The notes beneath the pieces are model-generated. The model made no database searches and was not told the DNA's origin. It was given only the letters and a program-made list of their open reading frames with translations. From positions 1 through 53,156 of the forward strand of contig CAAFMS010000003.1 of NCBI GenBank assembly GCA_900764105.1: a stretch of 53,156 bases of DNA. Direction: 5' to 3'. A program made the position numbers and the translations under genes. Positions 50,701 to 53,156 of the stretch are shown here, in pieces. The stretch comes from Clostridia bacterium. GTDB taxonomy: Bacteria; Bacillota; Clostridia; Christensenellales; Borkfalkiaceae. Numbering within the stretch: position 1 is the first letter of the stretch; each line of letters begins with the position of its first letter.

Positions 50701-50858
50701 TTTCCGTTAGCCGTCGGAGGACCGTCGTAGAAAGTGAATTCCTCGTGACCCTCGTTGTTTTTAATGCTCTGTTCGAAAACGTTATTAGCGTTCCAGAAGT
50801 CGAGAACTTCCTGTTCTCTCTGTAAGAAATTTAAAGACGCGTCAACTTTTTTGTACAT
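47736..50858 (-). CDS. ileS: Isoleucyl-tRNA synthetase, type 2-like
   Basis: A 1040-aa cytoplasmic class I synthetase that charges tRNA-Ile. The HIGH motif is in PPTANGKPHIGHVLT (near residue 56), the KMSKS equivalent is KMSKHLGN (near residue 600), and the editing domain carries TTTPWTLPSN. Zinc-type cysteines occur in YCPRCG, CEDCG and CKCPKCGGKM. Its length and GKHVLRKAGWDTHGLPVELE fit the eukaryote/archaea-like IleRS2 group, often tolerant of mupirocin, rather than the ~930-aa IleRS1. GGAGGAC precedes ATG. Confidence 0.96.
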   Translation of the reverse strand: MYKKVDASLNFLQREQEVLDFWNANNVFEQSIKNNEGHEEFTFYDGPPTANGKPHIGHVLTRVMKDIIPRYQTMKGKHVLRKAGWDTHGLPVELEIEKKLGLDGKQDIEKYGIEPFIKECKQSVWKYTDEWKKMSDRLGYWVDMEHPYVTYDDNYIESVWWALKTIAEKGLLYKGYKIVPYCPRCGTALSSHEVAQGYKDVKEKSVYVKFKIKGKDNAYFLVWTTTPWTLPSNVALCMNAEYDYVEIKVGDETYVLAEALVPTLFEDYEIISRKKGKDYEYTEYEPMFPYALGTFKEKAFYVVNDPYVTLTDGTGIVHIAPAFGEDDSLVGKKYKLPFVQMVNDRGRFIDAVEPYKGMFVKDADKLIIKDLKESGVLFKDVLFEHSYPFCWRCNTPLLYYARSSWFIKTTAIKEQLIASNKSVNWMPETIGTGRMGNFLENVIDWGLSRERYWGTPLPVWVCEDCGEIHVMGSKKELKEMCGIEGDIELHRPYIDVPTCKCPKCGGKMKRVKEVIDCWFDSGSMPFAQFHYPFENKELFEKHFPADFISEAVDQTRGWFYTLLTISTLLFGKSPFKNCIVLGHVNDKNGIKMSKHLGNVVDPWSVLDKQGADAIRWYFYTSSAPWLPSRFYEEAVSEGQRKFMGTLWNTYAFFVLYADIDKYDPSKYDIKKCKLTLMDKWVLSKLNTLIKVVDKGLAEYKTFETARYIQDFTDELSNWYVRRGRERYWGSGMTEDKAAAYTTLYTVLVTLCKVAAPYVPFMAESMYGNLVPEFFDNEPISVHLCSYPVADESMIDEELEKGMEDVLEIVALGRAARNGSNIKNRQPLKKLYVATDRKVNLTEGLYNIAKDELNIKEFEVLHDASAFVTYKLKPQLKTLGPKYGKALGAIRNFLDTCNAAEVVACVKGGGTYKTKLGDTEVEFTIDDLLISSEPSEGFVSESSDGLTVVLDVHVTEELLLEGAVRELVSRIQNMRKEAGFNVTDRIVLGYKAEGVAERVLKEKADEIKSDVLAEEITETPDGYVKDFDINGDKVVLGVKKI

Positions 50859-50973
50859 ATCGTCCTCCGTAAATTAGCGTTTGGTTTATCTTTGAATCCG
50901 ATTTGTCCCGCCAAAGCGGAAATCGGACAATCGTCGGACGAGTATTCGCCATACGTCCGGCGCAATTATATAT

Positions 50974-51002
50974 ATAATAGCAAAATACTTTGAATAAGTA
51001 AA
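50974..51002 (-). promoter_or_regulatory. ileS promoter
   Basis: On the minus strand, -35 TTTACT (50997-51002), 17-bp spacer, -10 TATTAT (50974-50979). The ~105-nt leader contains a hairpin (TCCGATTT and AAATCGGA flanking CCGC with GCGG). It has no T-box or specifier features. Confidence 0.5.
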
Positions 51003-51069
51003 GGATTTTCGGGGTTTACGTCCAGGAAAAATATTCGACAAATATTTTTTGAGTATTTACGTTTTTTTC

Positions 51070-51098
51070 TTGCGTTTTTCAGAAAAGTAGGGTAAAAT
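51070..51098 (+). promoter_or_regulatory. SRP RNA promoter
   Basis: -35 TTGCGT (51070-51075), 17-bp spacer, -10 TAAAAT (51093-51098), 7 nt before the expected RNA 5' end. Confidence 0.65.
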
Positions 51099-51104
51099 GT
51101 ATAT

Positions 51105-51370
51105 ACTGCGCTAAGCGGGGAGTTAGCGGTGCCCTGTACTTGCAATCCGCTATAGCAAGGCTGAACGTTCCCCTCGGCTCGTCGTATGGTTGGCTGCGCG
51201 CGGTAAGGCGTGACGATGTCAAGGTCTTATGCAACGCATAACCGCGAACCGCGTCAGGATAGGGATATAGCAGCGCTAAACGGCGTCTTGCGTGTGCCAT
51301 AAGGTTGCTTTGACGGAGCGACCTGCCGCGTTAACGCTTCGGTGCGATTTGTCAAAGGGAACTGCGCAGT
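51105..51370 (+). ncRNA. ffs: Signal recognition particle RNA, long Firmicutes type
   Basis: About 266 nt, the size of Bacillus scRNA rather than E. coli 4.5S. ACTGCGC (51105-51111) pairs with GCGCAGT (51364-51370) to close the molecule. The Alu-domain segment GGTGCCCTGTA with GCAATCCGCTATAGCAAGGC matches the Bacillus RNA closely. The S-domain tip reads GTCAGG-ATAGGGATAT-AGCAGC (about 51252-51273). This keeps the GNRA loop and asymmetric AGCAG that bind Ffh, with an altered but still paired stem. The RNA targets nascent membrane and secreted proteins. Confidence 0.92.
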
Positions 51371-51381
51371 AAAATAAAATT

Positions 51382-51456
51382 CAATGCAACGCCGCGTGAA
51401 TCGTCACGGGGGTTGCGCGGTTAAGCCGTCGGAATCGATTCGTCGGCTTTTATTTT
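51382..51456 (+). terminator. Terminator after the SRP RNA, with an extra hairpin
   Basis: AAGCCG (51423-51428) pairs with CGGCTT (51444-51449), with an inner GAATC/GATTC, followed by TTTATTTTCT. Upstream, GCAAC...CGTGA (from 51382) pairs with TCACG...GTTGC to make another hairpin whose role is unclear. Confidence 0.65.
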
Positions 51457-51476
51457 CTCTTTTAAAGGATATAAGT

Positions 51477-52160
51477 ATGGATAAAACGATTTGCGATAAT
51501 CTCGACAGAATATTCAAGGAAATAGAAAACGGCAACGACCGCGGCGAAAAAATCACCCTTTTAGGCGCGACCAAATTCGTACCCGTAGATAAAGTCAACG
51601 AGGCTATTAAAGCGGGGCTTACCGATATAGGCGAAAACAAGGCTCAGGAGTTTCGGGATAAATTCGGGTTCTACGGGGAATGCGTAAAGCACTTCATCGG
51701 CACTCTGCAAGAAAACAAACTGAAATACGTCGTAGGCAAAGCCGACTTTATAGACTCGGTTTCGTCGCTCGAATTAGCGGTAGCGATAAACGAGAAAGCG
51801 GCGGCGAAAGGAATCTGCCAAAAGGTGATGATAGAAATCAACGGCGGCGAGGAAGAGAGCAAGACGGGAGCGACGATTGACACGGCAAAAGCCCTCTATA
51901 AGTCGATTATCGGCTTAAAAAATCTCGAACTCGGCGGAATAATGGCGCTTCTTCCCGCGTCCTCGGACGAGGAATATCTCGCGAAAATCTGCCGCGAAAT
52001 CAGGGCGTTTTACGACGAGATAAGGGAAAAAACCAAGACCGTTAAATACCTGTCGATAGGAATGAGCGGCGACTATAAAATCGCGATTAAAAACGGAAGC
52101 AATATGATAAGGCTCGGAAGGGCGATATTCGGGGAGAGAGATTACGGCGAGGTAAAATAG
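51477..52160 (+). CDS. yggS: PLP homeostasis protein (YggS/PLPBP family)
   Basis: A 227-aa pyridoxal-phosphate-binding protein that buffers PLP in the cytoplasm. The PLP lysine is in TLLGATKFVP (near residue 33). Other landmarks are IGENKAQEF, HFIGTLQENK, LSIGMSGDYKIAI and MIRLGRAIFG. Length is typical. I chose ATG 51477, preceded by AAAGGAT; the reading frame extends upstream but that part overlaps the SRP terminator. It is followed 3 bp later by sepF, a pairing conserved in Gram-positive bacteria. Confidence 0.95.
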   Translation: MDKTICDNLDRIFKEIENGNDRGEKITLLGATKFVPVDKVNEAIKAGLTDIGENKAQEFRDKFGFYGECVKHFIGTLQENKLKYVVGKADFIDSVSSLELAVAINEKAAAKGICQKVMIEINGGEEESKTGATIDTAKALYKSIIGLKNLELGGIMALLPASSDEEYLAKICREIRAFYDEIREKTKTVKYLSIGMSGDYKIAIKNGSNMIRLGRAIFGERDYGEVK

Positions 52161-52163
52161 AAT

Positions 52164-52475
52164 ATGGGAATTTTTAACATTTTCGGCGGAAGCAAAAAAA
52201 CGCAGACTGTAAGCAAAGTAGCGGGACAACCCGAAAAGAATATAGATTACTCGGCGAGCGGGTCGATAAACAGGTATTACCCCCGTTCGTTCGACGACGT
52301 GGCGAAGATAATAGACGTACTTTTATCGGGCGACCCCGTAATAATCAACGTAACGGCTCTTGAAAATCGCACGGCGCAGCGAGTGCTTGACCTTATGTCG
52401 GGGGCGTTATACGCGATTAACGGCAATATGTGCGAACTCGAAAAAGAGGTTTACCTTTTCACGCCAAAAAAGTAA
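52164..52475 (+). CDS. sepF: Cell division protein SepF
   Basis: A 103-aa protein that links FtsZ to the membrane during septation. It begins with a short amphipathic helix (MGIFNIFG), then a linker, then the SepF core: YYPRSFDDVAKIIDVLLSGD, VIINVTALE, AQRVLDLMSGALYAINGN. It is shorter than Bacillus SepF (about 150 aa), mainly in the linker. It is translationally close to yggS, with GAGG 11 bp before the ATG. Confidence 0.93.
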   Translation: MGIFNIFGGSKKTQTVSKVAGQPEKNIDYSASGSINRYYPRSFDDVAKIIDVLLSGDPVIINVTALENRTAQRVLDLMSGALYAINGNMCELEKEVYLFTPKK

Positions 52476-52477
52476 CC

Positions 52478-52781
52478 TTAGCCGATAAAAATCCCAACTG
52501 AACCCGATTTTCAGGCGTATCTCACGTTTAATTCATTGTTCTTTCCGCGGCTTGTATTTGTATACTAACCCGCGGAAACGCCGCGACTTAAACGCAATTT
52601 ACGCCTGAAAATTTGCGGAAACATTGATAATTTATAATATAGGGCAACCTCTAAGCCGTCTTTTTAAATGGTTTGAGGTAAACGAACGCAGATGTACTTA
52701 ATGTACTTCAAGCGAGAATTTGCCGCAAAGCGTTAAAAAGACGGCTTAGAGGCGGGTTCAGTTGGGATTTTTATCGGCTAA
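52478..52781. repeat. 304-bp palindromic element with 29-bp terminal inverted repeats
   Basis: The outer arms 52478-52506 and 52753-52781 are perfect 29-bp inverted repeats (TTAGCCGATAAAAATCCCAA and so on). Inside, 52507-52519 pairs with 52600-52612 (13 bp; further inner pairs CGTTTAA/TTAAACG and TTCCGCGG/CCGCGGAA), and 52648-52667 pairs with 52733-52752 (20 bp, perfect). The arms abut the outer stem, so the whole folds as a three-way junction. It has no ORF and begins 2 bp after the sepF stop. It is a MITE or a large structured RNA/DNA element. Confidence 0.85.
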
Positions 52782-52889
52782 AAGAAGTAAAATTATAAAA
52801 AACGTAAAAAATTAAAGGGACTGTAAAAAAAGAAAATCTAATTTCTGTTTCAGACGCCATCATTTAAAATGACGAAACGTCATTATATT

Positions 52890-53156
52890 CCTTGCTTTCT
52901 CCTTCGGGGTCGGCTCTCCCGATGAAACGGGTAAATGTCCCCGATGAAACGGGGAAAATGTCGCAAGCGACAAAAGGGGCGCGTCCGCCGCGTAGGCGAA
53001 GGTGGCAGACGAAGTCTGACGGAGAGGGGGCGTCCGCCGCCGAGGTGAAGTGGCTTGACGGAATGAAATGGAAGTCAAGACGATAGGGGATAAAAACGAG
53101 AATTCCTAAAAATCAGTAGTTTATTGTCCCCTTCCGTCAAATCTTCGCGGAAAGCC
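52890..53156. repeat. Composite dispersed repeat at the window end
   Basis: Contains CCGATGAAACGGG twice, GGTGGCAGACGAAGTCTGAC-GGAGAGG, GGCGTCCGCCGCCGAGGTGA-AGTGGC, GACGATAGGGGATAAAAACG and CCCCTTCCGTCAAATCTTCG-CGGAAA. The same segments form the 39306-39650 repeat. The area 52782-53156 has no gene that I can support and may continue beyond the window. Confidence 0.7.

Noticed and set aside
50859..50973. T-box riboswitch before ileS
   Set aside because: The leader has hairpins but lacks the AGGGUGGNACCGCG element, a specifier loop and a terminator close to the gene.
51079..51300. Short ORF across the SRP RNA on the minus strand
   Set aside because: The DNA is fully explained by the SRP RNA; there is no ribosome binding site and the peptide resembles nothing.
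52478..52781. Insertion sequence with transposase
   Set aside because: The terminal inverted repeats are perfect, but the interior has no ORF of useful length on either strand, so it can only be non-autonomous or a structured element.

Overview
The window looks like a chromosomal segment of a low-to-mid GC Firmicute, most likely class Clostridia. Evidence: a 16S rRNA 5' end of Clostridia type, AGGAGG-type ribosome binding sites, TTGACA/TATAAT promoters, a long SRP RNA with an Alu domain, SepF, glutamine synthetase III, a type-2-like IleRS, and InlB-repeat/CBM surface proteins. A Christensenellales-like gut lineage is a guess only. Nearly all genes up to 35 kb are housekeeping or sugar-related. 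I saw no phage, transposase or CRISPR.

Layout. 1-118: the 5' end of a 16S rRNA gene (minus strand) with tandem promoters. 0.9-2.6 kb: a GGGtGRT protein and a NifU/IscU-like scaffold. 3.0-6.7 kb: pyrG-glnN (CTP synthase and glutamine synthetase III) behind a terminator-containing leader. 7.2-10.9 kb: pyrimidine salvage, with two upp paralogues and a uracil permease whose leader resembles a PyrR attenuator, plus a DUF523 gene. 11.2-13.7 kb: an unknown membrane protein and an AraC regulator. 14.2-19.6 kb: malQ with an overlapping SbcD-type nuclease, radC with an XRE-membrane regulator, and an SGNH hydrolase.

19.8-34.2 kb: a nine-gene, tightly packed minus-strand operon. In transcription order it encodes a tyrosine-phosphatase lipoprotein, a CBM/InlB lipoprotein, an 863-aa lipoprotein of unknown family, an ABC solute-binding protein, an ABC permease with a ~400-aa extracytoplasmic insert, a second permease, a Gfo/Idh/MocA oxidoreductase, L-rhamnose mutarotase and a GH112 phosphorylase. 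A divergent AraC regulator lies next to it. The GH112-RhaM pairing suggests phosphorolysis of galactosyl-beta-1,4-L-rhamnose, a unit of rhamnogalacturonan I side chains, rather than lacto-N-biose. No ATPase is encoded, so a shared MsmX-type ATPase is expected.

35.5-45.2 kb: two large secreted modular proteins. One (1143 aa) carries four CBM/InlB modules, Cys-rich repeats and a C-terminal anchor. The other (1728 aa) ends in the same unknown ~800-aa module as the operon's 863-aa lipoprotein, and is followed by a 40-codon gene. Both large genes share an identical 27-bp box placed exactly 11 bp upstream of the -35 element. I read the operon and these surface proteins as one candidate glycan capture, import and phosphorolysis system.

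45.7-52.5 kb: an RluA-type pseudouridine synthase, an RlmI-like methyltransferase, ileS, the SRP RNA, yggS and sepF. 52.5-53.2 kb: a 304-bp palindromic element with 29-bp perfect terminal inverted repeats and two internal hairpin arms, then a composite dispersed repeat. Several dispersed intergenic repeat families recur through the window.
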